Shown here one piece after another: positions 33,056 through 43,750 of a stretch of DNA of 64,000 nt; within the stretch, counting starts at the first letter, position 1, and each line of letters begins with the position of its first letter. The notes beneath the pieces were generated by a model. The model was not told the DNA's origin and made no database searches. It saw only the letters and a list, made by a program, of their open reading frames with translations. The DNA comes from RPQJ01 sp963698735 (GTDB taxonomy: Bacteria > Pseudomonadota > Gammaproteobacteria > Steroidobacterales > Steroidobacteraceae). The stretch spans positions 62,001 to 126,000 of the forward strand of contig CAVOSA010000022.1 of the NCBI GenBank assembly GCA_963698735.1, written 5' to 3'. A program made the position numbers and the translations under genes.

Positions 33056-33907
33056 CTAGCCTGGTACGGCGACGCCCTTGCGCAGCCCGAGCGTCGGGCC
33101 GAGCAGTTTGGCGCACCTGCGATACGCTGAGCCCGCCCAGCCAGTCGGTTGGAACGGGTGCCACTCACCCTCAGGCTGGGCCAGGCGATCCGCGAGGATC
33201 CACATCACTGCCGCGTTGAACCCGAGTCCGACGTGGCTGCCGGGCACCCAGATGTTCTCGTGCTCGTCATCGTCGCTGTCGTCGATGCGTGCCGCGTCGG
33301 CCGGCACGACGCCGTCCGTCATCGAGAACACGCAGGTCGACGGCACGGGCGGAGGCGCCCGCAGCACCTTGGCCCGCACGTTCGCGAGGTGGGCAACGGG
33401 TCCCATCGGGTGCGCGATATAGCGGTAGAGAGCCTTGACCAGCACCGGCACGTCCAGCAGCTCGTCGGTCGAAAACTTCATGGGGCTGCCGAGCGAGACG
33501 ACGGTGCGCACGCACTCCGGGGCCGAATGCGCCGCGTAGAAGGCGTACACGCCGCCGAGGCTCCAGCCGACGACGCTGACCTTGCGGCGGTGACGGTGAT
33601 GCATGAACCGCAGCTTCTGCTCGAGCGCCTGGCTGAACTTGAGCTTGAAACCGGTGTTCTGGCCGAGACCCCAGGTCTCGACGTGGTAGCCGCGCGAGCG
33701 CAGGAAGGCGCTCAAGGCAATCAGCGTGGCGTCGCTGGCGGTGAAGCCTGGCACCAGCAGGACCGGGTGGCCGTCGCCCTTGGGCGTGCCGCGCAGGATG
33801 GGATAGAGCGCCGGCAGCAGCGCGGCCTCGAGCACGGCCCGACCCTCCAGGAGGGTGTAGAGCGCCCTGGGCGGCTTGAACACGTGGGTGCCATTCGCTT
33901 TCGCCAC
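33056..33907 (-). CDS. Alpha/beta hydrolase
   Basis: 283 residues of the alpha/beta-hydrolase fold, probably a lipase/esterase. Oxyanion region HPVLLVPGFTASD (about residues 50-62), nucleophile elbow GWSLGGVYA (Ser in GxSxG), and a late SHVGLGFNA histidine; the acid is likely in VFSMTDGVVPAD. There is no signal peptide, so it is cytoplasmic. The GTG at 33907 is preferred because GGGG lies 7 nt upstream and family homology begins at AKANGTHVFKPP; the upstream in-frame codons have no ribosome site. It is convergent with the WS/DGAT gene (20-bp gap), so it could hydrolyse wax ester or triacylglycerol made by it (inference). Confidence 0.82.
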   Translation of the reverse strand: MAKANGTHVFKPPRALYTLLEGRAVLEAALLPALYPILRGTPKGDGHPVLLVPGFTASDATLIALSAFLRSRGYHVETWGLGQNTGFKLKFSQALEQKLRFMHHRHRRKVSVVGWSLGGVYAFYAAHSAPECVRTVVSLGSPMKFSTDELLDVPVLVKALYRYIAHPMGPVAHLANVRAKVLRAPPPVPSTCVFSMTDGVVPADAARIDDSDDDEHENIWVPGSHVGLGFNAAVMWILADRLAQPEGEWHPFQPTGWAGSAYRRCAKLLGPTLGLRKGVAVPG

Positions 33908-34062
33908 TTTGTGCCCCGTAATGATCTGTCGATCTATTGTCGTTCTAGGCTGGCTGCACCGCAGCAATACTAGCAGGATCGGGCCAAGTTGCGACCATCG
34001 GTCTCACTAGGCAAGCTTGCCACCTCATTTCCGTGGCCGGGTCGGCCATTTCTGGAGTTTCC

Positions 34063-35964
34063 ATGCGATTCCACCGCAGTTTCTGGCCGATTCTTGCCGT
34101 TTCGGCGCTTGCGCTGGGCGGGCCTGCCCTGGCCCTCGAGCGGGCCGAGGTGCCGGCGAAGTACCAGTGGGACCTGGCGTCCCTCTTTCCGAACGAAGCC
34201 GCCTGGGTCGCCGCCAAGCAGGAATTCGCCAAGGGGATGCCGGCGCTGGCCGCCTGGCAAGGCAAGCTTGGCGGCTCGGCGTCGGACCTGCTGGCCGGCA
34301 TGACCGCGTGGGAGCAGTCAGCCCGCCAGGCCGAGCGCCTCTACGCCTACGCGTCGCAACTCTACGACCAGGATACGCGCGTCGGCCGCACCCAGCAGAT
34401 GCAGCAGGAGATGTCGCAGGTCTACTCGACCTTCGAGTCGACCGCGTCGTTCATGCGGCCCGAGATACTCGCGCTCGGCCGCGAGCGGATCGATGCCTTT
34501 CTCGCCGCGGAACCCAGGCTCCGTCAGTACCGCATGTACTTCGACGACATCCTGCGCGCGGGCCCGCACACGCTGAGTCCGCCCGAGGAGAAGGTGTTCG
34601 CGCGCATGGCGGCGCTAGGCGAGGCGGGAGGCACGGTGCAGTCGGTCTTCCGCAGCGCCGACCTGCCATTCCCGGAGGTGACGTTCTCGAACGGCGAGAA
34701 AGTGCGGCTCGACGCCGCCGCCTATTCGAAATACCGTGCCTCGCCGAACAAGGCCGATCGCGACCTCGCGTTCAAGGCCTTCTGGACGGCCTACAACCAG
34801 TACACGCGAACCTTTGCGACGACCCTGAACGCGCACGTGCAGTCGCACGTGACCTACAAGGACCTGCGCAACTTCCCGACGTCGCTCGACGCGGCGCTGT
34901 TCGACTTCAACATCCCGCGCAGCGTGTACTCGCGACTGCTCGACGACGTGCATGCGAACCTGCCGACGCTGCACCGCTACCTGAAGCTGCGCCAGAAGAT
35001 CATGGGCCTGCCGCAGCTGGGGTACGAGGACCTGTATGCGCCCATCGTGCAGAAGGTTGACCTGCAGTACACGCCCGAGCAGGGGATGCAGCTGACGCTC
35101 GACGCGTTCGCGCCGCTCGGCGCCGAGTACGTCGAGATCCTGCGCAAGGGCTACGGCGACCGCTGGGTCGACTTCATGCCGAACACCGGCAAGAGCCCGG
35201 GCGCCTACAGCAACACCGTGTACGGCGTGCACCCGTACCAGCTGCTGAACTACAACGGCGCGTGGGACGATGTCTCGACGCTCGCGCACGAGTCGGGCCA
35301 CTCGATGCACTCGTACCTGTCGTCGGCGCAGCAGCCGTACGCGACGGCGTCGTACTCCACGTTCGTCGCCGAAGTGGCCTCGACCCTCAACGAGAACCTG
35401 CTGCTGCACCACGTGCTCGACCAGACCAGCGACGACCGCACCCGGCTGTTCCTGCTGTCGAGCTACCTCGACAGCATGCGCACCACGCTGTTCCGCCAGA
35501 CGCTGTTCGCCGAGTTCGAGTTGAAGATCCACGAGTCGGTCGAGCGCGGCGAGCCGCTCACCGGCGAGTCGCTCAACAAGCTGTACCTGGAGCTGCTGCG
35601 CAAGTACTACGGGCACGATGCCGGAGTGGTGAACGTCGACGAGCTGTACGCGGCCGAGTGGGCCTTCATCCCGCACTTCTATTCCAACTTCTACGTCTAC
35701 CAGTACGCCACCAGCATGATCGGCGGCATGTCGCTGGCCGATGGCATCATCGGCAAGCCGGCGGTCGCGTCGGGCAAGGCACAGCAGAATCGCGACGCGT
35801 ACCTGCGCCTGATGGCGGCGGGTTCGTCGAAGTACCCGATCGATCTGCTGAAGGACGCGGGCGTCGACATGACGACGTCCGAGCCCTTCAACGCCGCAAT
35901 CCGCGAGATGAACGCGATCATGGACGAGATGGAAAGGATTTACGCGAGGGGCAACGTCAAGTGA
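34063..35964 (+). CDS. M3-family oligoendopeptidase F-like peptidase, exported
   Basis: 633 residues of the PepF/M3B family. The zinc motif HESGH is at 409-413 (AHESGHSMHSYL), with the usual C-terminal catalytic-domain segments ENLLLHHVLDQT and YQYATSMIGGMSLADGI. Unlike cytoplasmic PepF it starts with a signal peptide (residues 1-25, ALALGGPALALE), so it likely trims peptides in the periplasm. The ATG at 34063 has GGAG 6 nt upstream and begins the signal peptide. Its stop overlaps the queF start (GTGA). Substrates are unknown; oligopeptides of 7-17 residues are usual for the family. Confidence 0.92.
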   Translation: MRFHRSFWPILAVSALALGGPALALERAEVPAKYQWDLASLFPNEAAWVAAKQEFAKGMPALAAWQGKLGGSASDLLAGMTAWEQSARQAERLYAYASQLYDQDTRVGRTQQMQQEMSQVYSTFESTASFMRPEILALGRERIDAFLAAEPRLRQYRMYFDDILRAGPHTLSPPEEKVFARMAALGEAGGTVQSVFRSADLPFPEVTFSNGEKVRLDAAAYSKYRASPNKADRDLAFKAFWTAYNQYTRTFATTLNAHVQSHVTYKDLRNFPTSLDAALFDFNIPRSVYSRLLDDVHANLPTLHRYLKLRQKIMGLPQLGYEDLYAPIVQKVDLQYTPEQGMQLTLDAFAPLGAEYVEILRKGYGDRWVDFMPNTGKSPGAYSNTVYGVHPYQLLNYNGAWDDVSTLAHESGHSMHSYLSSAQQPYATASYSTFVAEVASTLNENLLLHHVLDQTSDDRTRLFLLSSYLDSMRTTLFRQTLFAEFELKIHESVERGEPLTGESLNKLYLELLRKYYGHDAGVVNVDELYAAEWAFIPHFYSNFYVYQYATSMIGGMSLADGIIGKPAVASGKAQQNRDAYLRLMAAGSSKYPIDLLKDAGVDMTTSEPFNAAIREMNAIMDEMERIYARGNVK

Positions 35965-36443
35965 GCGGCGCGCGGCGCAAGGGCGCGTCGATCTACGCCG
36001 GGCTGCAGCAGCTCGGCACGACGACGTCGCAGCCAGTGTCGCCAGCGGCTGCGGTGCTCGAGCGAGTGCCGAACCCGCATCCACGCAAGGTGTTCCTCGC
36101 GCGGTTCACTGCGCCCGAGTTCACGTCGCTCTGCCCGATCACGGGCCAGCCCGATTTCGCGCACCTGGTGCTCGATTACGCGCCGGCGAAATGGCTGGTC
36201 GAGAGCAAGTCGCTGAAGCTCTACCTGGCGAGCTTCCGCAACCACGGCGCCTTCCACGAAGACTGCACGCTGGAGATTGCCGGGCGGCTCGTGGACTTCC
36301 TGCAGCCGCGCTGGCTGCGCATCGGCGGCTACTGGTATCCGCGCGGCGGCATGCCGATCGACGTGTTCTGGCAGTCGGGACGCCCGCCGGCCGGGTTGTG
36401 GCTGCCGGACCAGGGCGTGCCGCCGTACCGCGGCCGCGGCTGA
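35961..36443 (+). CDS. queF: NADPH-dependent 7-cyano-7-deazaguanine reductase
   Basis: Reduces preQ0 to preQ1 in queuosine biosynthesis for tRNA wobble modification. 160 residues of the short, single-domain type. The catalytic Cys58 lies in CPITGQPDFAH, followed by the substrate-binding WLVESKSLKLYLAS (80-91) and NHGAFHEDC (94-102); the C-terminus has GYWYPRGGMPIDVFW. The start is GTG at 35961, overlapping the stop of the exported peptidase gene by 4 nt. No other queuosine gene is in the window. The long N-terminal stretch before the core (about 40 residues) is normal for QueF variants. Confidence 0.95.
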   Translation: MSGARRKGASIYAGLQQLGTTTSQPVSPAAAVLERVPNPHPRKVFLARFTAPEFTSLCPITGQPDFAHLVLDYAPAKWLVESKSLKLYLASFRNHGAFHEDCTLEIAGRLVDFLQPRWLRIGGYWYPRGGMPIDVFWQSGRPPAGLWLPDQGVPPYRGRG

Positions 36444-36470
36444 TGGTTCTTTTTCCTGCGGGGTGACAAG

Positions 36471-37967
36471 GTGAGAAATTCTCGATTCTTGGTGCATGCG
36501 GCCGCGGCGGTGTTGCTTGCCGGACCGGTCCAGGCTGATGTCCACGCGGCGGCGCACGCGGCCGGCGCAACCGCTGCACACCAGCCCAAGGTGGTCGCCG
36601 CCAAGGAGACGCCCGCGAAGCGTGCCGCGGTGAACGCGATCGACCGGCACCAGGCCGACCTGGTCGGCCTGTCCGACAGAATCTGGGCCTACGCCGAGAC
36701 TGCGCTGCGCGAGACGCGCTCTGCCGCCGCGCTCGCCGATTACGCGGAAGAGCAGGGATTCAAGGTCGAGCGTGGCGTCGCGGGCATGCCCACTGCATTC
36801 GTCGCGACCTACGGCTCGGGCCGCCCGGTGATCGGCATCATGGGCGAGTACGACGCTCTGCCGGGCGTGTCGCAGAAGGCGATCCCGGTGCAGGAGCCGC
36901 TGCAGGCAGGTGCCGCCGGCCATGGCTGCGGCCACAACATGTTCGGCCCGGCCAGCCTCGGCGCCGCCATCGCGATCAAGGAACAGATCGCCGCGGGCAG
37001 ACTCAAGGGCACGGTGAAATTCTTCGGCACGCCAGCCGAGGAAGCCGTCGGCGGCAAGGTCTACATGGCCCGCGAGGGACTCTTCGACGGCGTCGACGCG
37101 GTCCTCGCATGGCACCCGAGCGACGAGACCCAGGCCGACATGGTGTCGAGCCAAGCGATGGTCAGCCTGATCGTCGAGTTCGCGGGCCGCACGGCGCACG
37201 CGGCTGGCGATCCATGGAACGGCCGCAGCGCGGTCGACGCGGCGGAGCTGTTCACGCATGGCATCAACATGATGCGCGAGCACATCAAGCCTACTTCGCG
37301 CATGCACTACGTGATCCTGTCCGGCGGTGACGTACCGAACGTCGTGCCGGCGTATTCGAAGGTCTCGTTGTGGCTGCGCGACTGGAAGCGCGACGAAGTC
37401 GAGCAGTTGCTGGCGCGCACGCGCAAGGTGGCGGAGGGCGCCGCCATGATGACTGAGACCACGGGCAAGGTGACGGTGGACGGCGGCTCATGGGACATGC
37501 TGGTCAACGAGGCCGGCGCGCGCCTGCTGCATGCGAACCTGCTGCTGCTCGGTCCGGTCAAGTACACGAACGAAGAGCAGGCCTTCGCGCGGCAGATCCA
37601 GAAGACGACGGGTGTGCCGGAGGTCGGCATGTTCGATGGCGTCAAGCCGCTGGAGGGGCAGGAACCGGAGGGCGGCTCGACCGACGTAGCGGACATCAGC
37701 TGGGTGGCGCCCACGCTGCACGTCTCGGTCGCCACGTCGCCGGTCGACGCACCCTGGCACGCCTGGCCTGTGGTTGCGGCGGGTGGCATGTCGATCGGTC
37801 ACAAGGGCATGGTGCTGGCTTCGAAGGTGCTCGCGGCCACGATGGTCGACCTCTACGAGCAGCCGCAGGCGCTGGCCGCAATTCAGGCTGAATTCAAGGC
37901 GAAGAAGGGCGACACGGTCTACCGGCCCTACATCCCCGACGGTCCGCCGCCGGTGCCGGAGGACTGA
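36471..37967 (+). CDS. M20D-family amidohydrolase, exported (AbgB-like)
   Basis: 498 residues with a signal peptide (residues 1-23, PVQA) and an M20 peptidase fold. The metal-binding motifs are GIMGEYDALPGVSQ, GHGCGHNMFGPAS, GTPAEEAVGGKVYM (Glu pair) and AWHPSDET; the last histidine is in GGMSIGHKGM. The RTAHAAGDPWNGRSAVDAAE dimerisation-domain segment is typical of the AbgB/p-aminobenzoyl-glutamate hydrolase group. It could also hydrolyse N-acyl amino acids; the substrate is not fixed. The GTG at 36471 follows GGGGTGA. It is transcribed toward the 4.5S RNA gene, 30 bp downstream. Confidence 0.9.
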   Translation: MRNSRFLVHAAAAVLLAGPVQADVHAAAHAAGATAAHQPKVVAAKETPAKRAAVNAIDRHQADLVGLSDRIWAYAETALRETRSAAALADYAEEQGFKVERGVAGMPTAFVATYGSGRPVIGIMGEYDALPGVSQKAIPVQEPLQAGAAGHGCGHNMFGPASLGAAIAIKEQIAAGRLKGTVKFFGTPAEEAVGGKVYMAREGLFDGVDAVLAWHPSDETQADMVSSQAMVSLIVEFAGRTAHAAGDPWNGRSAVDAAELFTHGINMMREHIKPTSRMHYVILSGGDVPNVVPAYSKVSLWLRDWKRDEVEQLLARTRKVAEGAAMMTETTGKVTVDGGSWDMLVNEAGARLLHANLLLLGPVKYTNEEQAFARQIQKTTGVPEVGMFDGVKPLEGQEPEGGSTDVADISWVAPTLHVSVATSPVDAPWHAWPVVAAGGMSIGHKGMVLASKVLAATMVDLYEQPQALAAIQAEFKAKKGDTVYRPYIPDGPPPVPED

Positions 37968-37978
37968 CCGCGGCATGG

Positions 37979-37984
37979 TATAGT
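37979..37984 (+). promoter_or_regulatory. Candidate -10 box for the 4.5S RNA gene
   Basis: TATAGT ending 13 bp before the predicted RNA 5' end (transcription start near 37991). The matching -35 lies within the end of the amidohydrolase gene and is poor. Confidence 0.45.
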
Positions 37985-37996
37985 CACGCCTCTCCA

Positions 37997-38111
37997 TGGT
38001 GGCTCGCGTCGGATCCCTCGCGACGGCCAGCCGTAAACCCCGCCAGGCCCGGAAGGGAGCAACGGTAACGGCCACGCCGGGTGCCGGGGGTATTCTGGCG
38101 CGGGCCGCCGC
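37997..38111 (+). ncRNA. ffs: 4.5S RNA (signal recognition particle RNA)
   Basis: The SRP RNA, which with Ffh targets membrane proteins to the translocon. It contains the conserved tetraloop-bearing distal helix CAGGCCCGGAAGGGAGCAACGG and the ends GGTGGCTC (37999-38006) and GGGCCGCC (38102-38109), which pair in full. Length about 115 nt, as in E. coli. Position just upstream of dnaX is conserved in many gammaproteobacteria. Ends are approximate. Confidence 0.93.
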
Positions 38112-38153
38112 CTACCTTGACCGCGCAGCTTTTCGAGAGCCCGACGCCTGCCG

Positions 38154-39746
38154 ATGAGTTACCTGGTCCTCGCCCGCAAATGGCGCCCGCGCACGTTCGA
38201 CCAGCTCGTCGGTCAGGACCACGTCCGTCGCGCGCTCACGAACGCGCTCGACTCCGGCCGCATCCACCACGCGTTCCTGTTCACGGGCACGCGCGGCGTG
38301 GGCAAGACCACCATTGCGCGAATTTTCGCCAAATCGCTCAACTGCGAGAAAGGCGTTACCTCGACGCCCTGCGGCGAGTGTTCGGCCTGCACCGATATCG
38401 ATGCCGGCCGCTTCGTGGACCTGCTGGAAGTCGACGCCGCTTCGCGCACCAAGGTCGACGACACGCGCGAGCTGCTCGACAACGTGCAGTATTCGCCGGC
38501 GCGTGGACGCTACAAGGTCTACCTGATCGACGAAGTCCACATGCTCTCCACGCATTCCTTCAACGCCCTGTTGAAGACGCTCGAGGAGCCGCCGCCGCAC
38601 GTGAAGTTCCTGCTCGCGACGACCGACCCGCAGAAACTGCCGGTCACGGTGCTGTCGCGCTGCCTGCAGTTCCACCTGCGCCGGCTGCCGCTGCCGCTCA
38701 TCTACGACCGGCTGGCGCTGATTGCCGAGGCCGAGAAAGTTGAATTCGAGCCAGCCGCGCTGCGCGCGATCGCTCGTGGCGCCGAGGGCAGCATGCGCGA
38801 TGCGCTCTCGCTGCTCGACCAGGTGCTCGCGTTTGGCGGCGGCCGCGCCCTCGAGGCGGAAGTGCGATCGCTGCTCGGCACGCTCGACCGCAAGCATGTG
38901 CAGGGCATCCTGACGGCGCTGGCCCGGAAGGACGGTGCGGCGTTGATGCGCCAGGCCGCGCACCTCGACGAGCGCGCACCCGACTATCATCAGGCACTCG
39001 GCGAACTTTCGGCGGCCATCCAGCGCATGGCGCTGCTGCAGGCGCTGCCGGACCTCCCGCCCGGCGAGGACGAGGACGAAGACAAGGTGCTGGCCGAGCT
39101 GGCCGCACTGTTCGCGGCCGAAGACCTGCAATTGCTCTACCAGATTGCGATCAACTCGCGGCGCGATCTCGATTACGCGCCCGACGCGCGCGCCGGCTTC
39201 GAGATGGCGCTGTTGCGCATGCTCGCGTTTCGTCCGCAGGGTCTTGCAGCCCGCAGCGGCCCGCTGCCGGTGGTGACGGGCCGGGGCAGTCGCGTCCAGT
39301 CGGCGCCCCGCCGCGCGGTGCCACGTGCGCCGCCGTGCGCCTGCGGTGAACGCCTGCGGCGGCGACCAGACTGGGATGCGCTGGTTGCGGCCATGGGCCT
39401 GCAGGGCACGGCGAAGCATTTCGCGGCGAACTGCGTGATGCTCGAGCGCAAGGGCAACGTCGTTCGCCTGCGCCTCGACCCGGCCGGGGAAACGTTTCGC
39501 CGGCCGCAGATCGAACAGCGGCTGACCGAGGCACTGTCACAGCACTACGGCGAGGCCATCCGGCTCGACATCACCCAGGCGGAAGCGCCGGGAGAGATTC
39601 TCACGCCGGCGAAGCGCGATAGCCTCGCGGCGGAAGAAAAGCAGCGCGCGGCAGAGCAATCGATCGACAGCGACCCGGCCGTGCGCGCCATGCGCGAAAC
39701 GTTCGGCGCCACGGTCAAGCCCGGTTCGGTCAAGCCGCTCGGTTGA
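38154..39746 (+). CDS. dnaX: DNA polymerase III subunit gamma/tau
   Basis: Clamp-loader ATPase that assembles the beta clamp and couples polymerases. 530 residues, somewhat short for tau. Walker A GTRGVGKT (45-52), zinc cysteines 64, 73, 76 and 79, Walker B LIDEVHM (124-130), and the SRC sensor at 168-170; domain III runs to about 365. A short, Arg/Pro-rich linker follows, then a tau-type C-terminal domain (WDALVAAMGLQGTAKHFAAN ... EAIRLDITQAEAPG). No obvious slippery AAAAAAG was seen that would give the short gamma product. Start ATG at 38154. Followed by ybaB and recR in the conserved order. Confidence 0.95.
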   Translation: MSYLVLARKWRPRTFDQLVGQDHVRRALTNALDSGRIHHAFLFTGTRGVGKTTIARIFAKSLNCEKGVTSTPCGECSACTDIDAGRFVDLLEVDAASRTKVDDTRELLDNVQYSPARGRYKVYLIDEVHMLSTHSFNALLKTLEEPPPHVKFLLATTDPQKLPVTVLSRCLQFHLRRLPLPLIYDRLALIAEAEKVEFEPAALRAIARGAEGSMRDALSLLDQVLAFGGGRALEAEVRSLLGTLDRKHVQGILTALARKDGAALMRQAAHLDERAPDYHQALGELSAAIQRMALLQALPDLPPGEDEDEDKVLAELAALFAAEDLQLLYQIAINSRRDLDYAPDARAGFEMALLRMLAFRPQGLAARSGPLPVVTGRGSRVQSAPRRAVPRAPPCACGERLRRRPDWDALVAAMGLQGTAKHFAANCVMLERKGNVVRLRLDPAGETFRRPQIEQRLTEALSQHYGEAIRLDITQAEAPGEILTPAKRDSLAAEEKQRAAEQSIDSDPAVRAMRETFGATVKPGSVKPLG

Positions 39747-39812
39747 GCGAGCCACAGGCTGTTCCGGTTTCCATTCACTGATCACCCACCCTCTCCCCTG
39801 GACGCTAAGCAC

Positions 39813-40139
39813 ATGATGAAAGGCGGCATCGGCAACATGATGAAACAGGCGCAGGCACTGCAGGAGAACATGCAGAAGGCGCAGGCGGAAATCGCGGCCA
39901 TGGAAGTCGTCGGCGAGTCCGGCGGCGGCATGGTCAAGATCACGATGAACGGCAAGCACGAGGCCAGGCGCGTGCAGATCGACCCGACGGTGCCGCTCGA
40001 TGACCGCGAGATGATCGAAGACCTGGTGGCCGCAGCCATCAACGACGCCGCGCAGCGCGTGGAGTCGGCGACGCAGCAGCGCATGTCGAGCGTAATGGGC
40101 GGCATGAACCTGCCGCCCGGTTTCAAGATGCCGTTCTGA
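39813..40139 (+). CDS. ybaB: YbaB/EbfC family nucleoid-associated protein
   Basis: 108 residues, forming a small tweezer-shaped homodimer that binds DNA. The start MMKGGIGNMMKQAQALQENMQ and the middle GESGGGMVKITMNGKHEARRVQIDP are canonical, as is the helical AINDAAQRVESATQQRMSSVMGG end. It sits between dnaX and recR as in most gammaproteobacteria (66-bp and 40-bp gaps), so it is likely co-transcribed with them. The TGGACGCTAAGC upstream sequence has no strong Shine-Dalgarno. Confidence 0.95.
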   Translation: MMKGGIGNMMKQAQALQENMQKAQAEIAAMEVVGESGGGMVKITMNGKHEARRVQIDPTVPLDDREMIEDLVAAAINDAAQRVESATQQRMSSVMGGMNLPPGFKMPF

Positions 40140-40179
40140 GCTGCCGCCCGCGGCCACGCCCGGATTCGACGCGACGCGC

Positions 40180-40779
40180 ATGCTGTACCCACCCTCGCTC
40201 AGCCGGCTGATCGAAGCTTTTCGCTGCCTGCCGGGCGTCGGGCCGAAATCGGCGCAACGCATGGCGTTTCACCTGCTGGAGCGGGACCGCAACGGTGGCG
40301 GCGAAATCGCGGCTGCCGTGGCCGGCGCGATGGCAAAGCTCGGTCACTGCCGGCGGTGCCGGATGTTCGCGGAGGGTGAACTCTGCCCGATCTGCGCATC
40401 CACTGGTCGTGATGGTTCGCTGCTCTGTGTCGTGGAATCGCCCGCCGACGTCGTCGCGATCGAGCAGACTGCCAGTTTCCGCGGCTGCTACTTCGTGCTG
40501 ATGGGCCACCTGTCGCCGCTCGACGGCATCGGCCCGGCCGAGATCGGAATCAGCGAGTTCGAGAAACTTCTCGGTGAGGGCGAGGTCAAGGAAGTGATCC
40601 TGGCGACCAACCCGACGGTCGAGGGCGAAGCCACGGCGCATTTCCTGGCGGAAGTCGCCGCGCGGTTCGGGCTGCGCGCTTCACGGATCGCCCACGGCGT
40701 GCCGGTAGGTGGCGAACTCGAGTACGTCGACGGCGGCACACTGGCGCATGCGCTGGCGGGCCGCACGCCTGCACTTTGA
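40180..40779 (+). CDS. recR: Recombination mediator protein RecR
   Basis: Acts with RecF/RecO to load RecA on gapped DNA. 199 residues. The N-terminal helix-hairpin-helix has CLPGVGPKSAQRMAFHLL (16-33); the four-Cys zinc motif is C57-x2-C60-x8-C69-x2-C72 (CRRC...CPIC); the Toprim domain has LCVVESPADVVAIEQ and ILATNPTVEGEATAHFL; the end ARGIPVGGEL is matched by AHGVPVGGELEYVD. All expected elements are present. Start ATG at 40180. The downstream Sel1-like gene begins 14 bp later. Confidence 0.97.
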   Translation: MLYPPSLSRLIEAFRCLPGVGPKSAQRMAFHLLERDRNGGGEIAAAVAGAMAKLGHCRRCRMFAEGELCPICASTGRDGSLLCVVESPADVVAIEQTASFRGCYFVLMGHLSPLDGIGPAEIGISEFEKLLGEGEVKEVILATNPTVEGEATAHFLAEVAARFGLRASRIAHGVPVGGELEYVDGGTLAHALAGRTPAL

Positions 40780-40793
40780 TGATGAGGACGAAG

Positions 40794-41270
40794 ATGGCTG
40801 CTGTAATCCGGAATCTGCTTGTCGCCTGGCTGCTGCTGGGCGTTGCGCCGCTCGCATTGGCAGCGGATCCTGCGGCTGCTACGCCAAAGGCTCCTGCCAA
40901 GGCGGCGGGCCCGGCCGCAGCGCCCCGGCAATCCGCGCCGGTGGCGGAGACGCCGTTCGACATTGCGAGCAAGCGTTACGAGCAAGGCCACCAGGCCGAA
41001 GCGCTCGTGGAGTTGCAGAAACTGGCGGAGCAGGGCGACGCGAGGGCGCAGTACCTCGTCGGTCTCGACCTGATCGAAGGTACTTACCTCAAGCGAGACT
41101 ACGCGCAGGGGTTTGCCTACATCCTGCTGGCGACGGAAGACACGCAGTGGGGCGACCTGGTCGCGCCGCGTGCCAGGGAAGCGCGTGCCGTGGTCGAGCC
41201 GCAATTGTCGGGCGCGGACCTGATCCACGCGGACGCGCTGGTGGCTGCGTACCGGCAGAAGAGGAAGTAG
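40794..41270 (+). CDS. Exported Sel1-like repeat protein
   Basis: 158 residues. Signal peptide (residues 1-23, ending PLALAA), an Ala/Pro/Lys-rich linker, then a Sel1/TPR-like helical part with FDIASKRYEQGHQAEALVELQKLAEQGDARAQYLVGLDL and KRDYAQGFAYILLATED. Sel1-like proteins usually mediate protein contacts in the envelope. The ATG at 40794 is chosen because AGGA lies 5 nt upstream and it starts the signal peptide; two ATGs at 40779 and 40782 overlap the recR stop and would add five basic residues. It is followed by a strong hairpin at 41275-41318. Confidence 0.75.
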   Translation: MAAVIRNLLVAWLLLGVAPLALAADPAAATPKAPAKAAGPAAAPRQSAPVAETPFDIASKRYEQGHQAEALVELQKLAEQGDARAQYLVGLDLIEGTYLKRDYAQGFAYILLATEDTQWGDLVAPRAREARAVVEPQLSGADLIHADALVAAYRQKRK

Positions 41271-41274
41271 GGCG

Positions 41275-41318
41275 CCCTCACCGCAACTCTCTCCCGCTGC
41301 AGCGGGAGAGGGAGGGCG
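41275..41318. repeat. Dispersed hairpin repeat, copy 3, likely bidirectional terminator
   Basis: CTCTCCCGCT-GC-AGCGGGAGAG, a perfect 10-bp stem inside CGCCCTCACCGCAA...GGGAGGGCGG, which adds further pairing. It lies exactly between the convergent Sel1-like gene and ppsA. It shares the GCGGGAGAGGG core with the elements at 19551 and 21187. Confidence 0.7.
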
Positions 41319-41321
41319 GAA

Positions 41322-43691
<2,370 letters not shown>

Positions 43692-43750
43692 GGTCGGCCC
43701 CCTTGCTACGTCAGCGAACTAGGTGAAACACTGCGCGAGTACTCCGCGCC

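Noticed and set aside
39240..39380. Possible double frameshift in the dnaX linker
   Set aside because: The linker is unusually Arg/Cys-rich, but third-position GC stays high in the annotated frame and the downstream domain is in the same frame, so no shift is needed.
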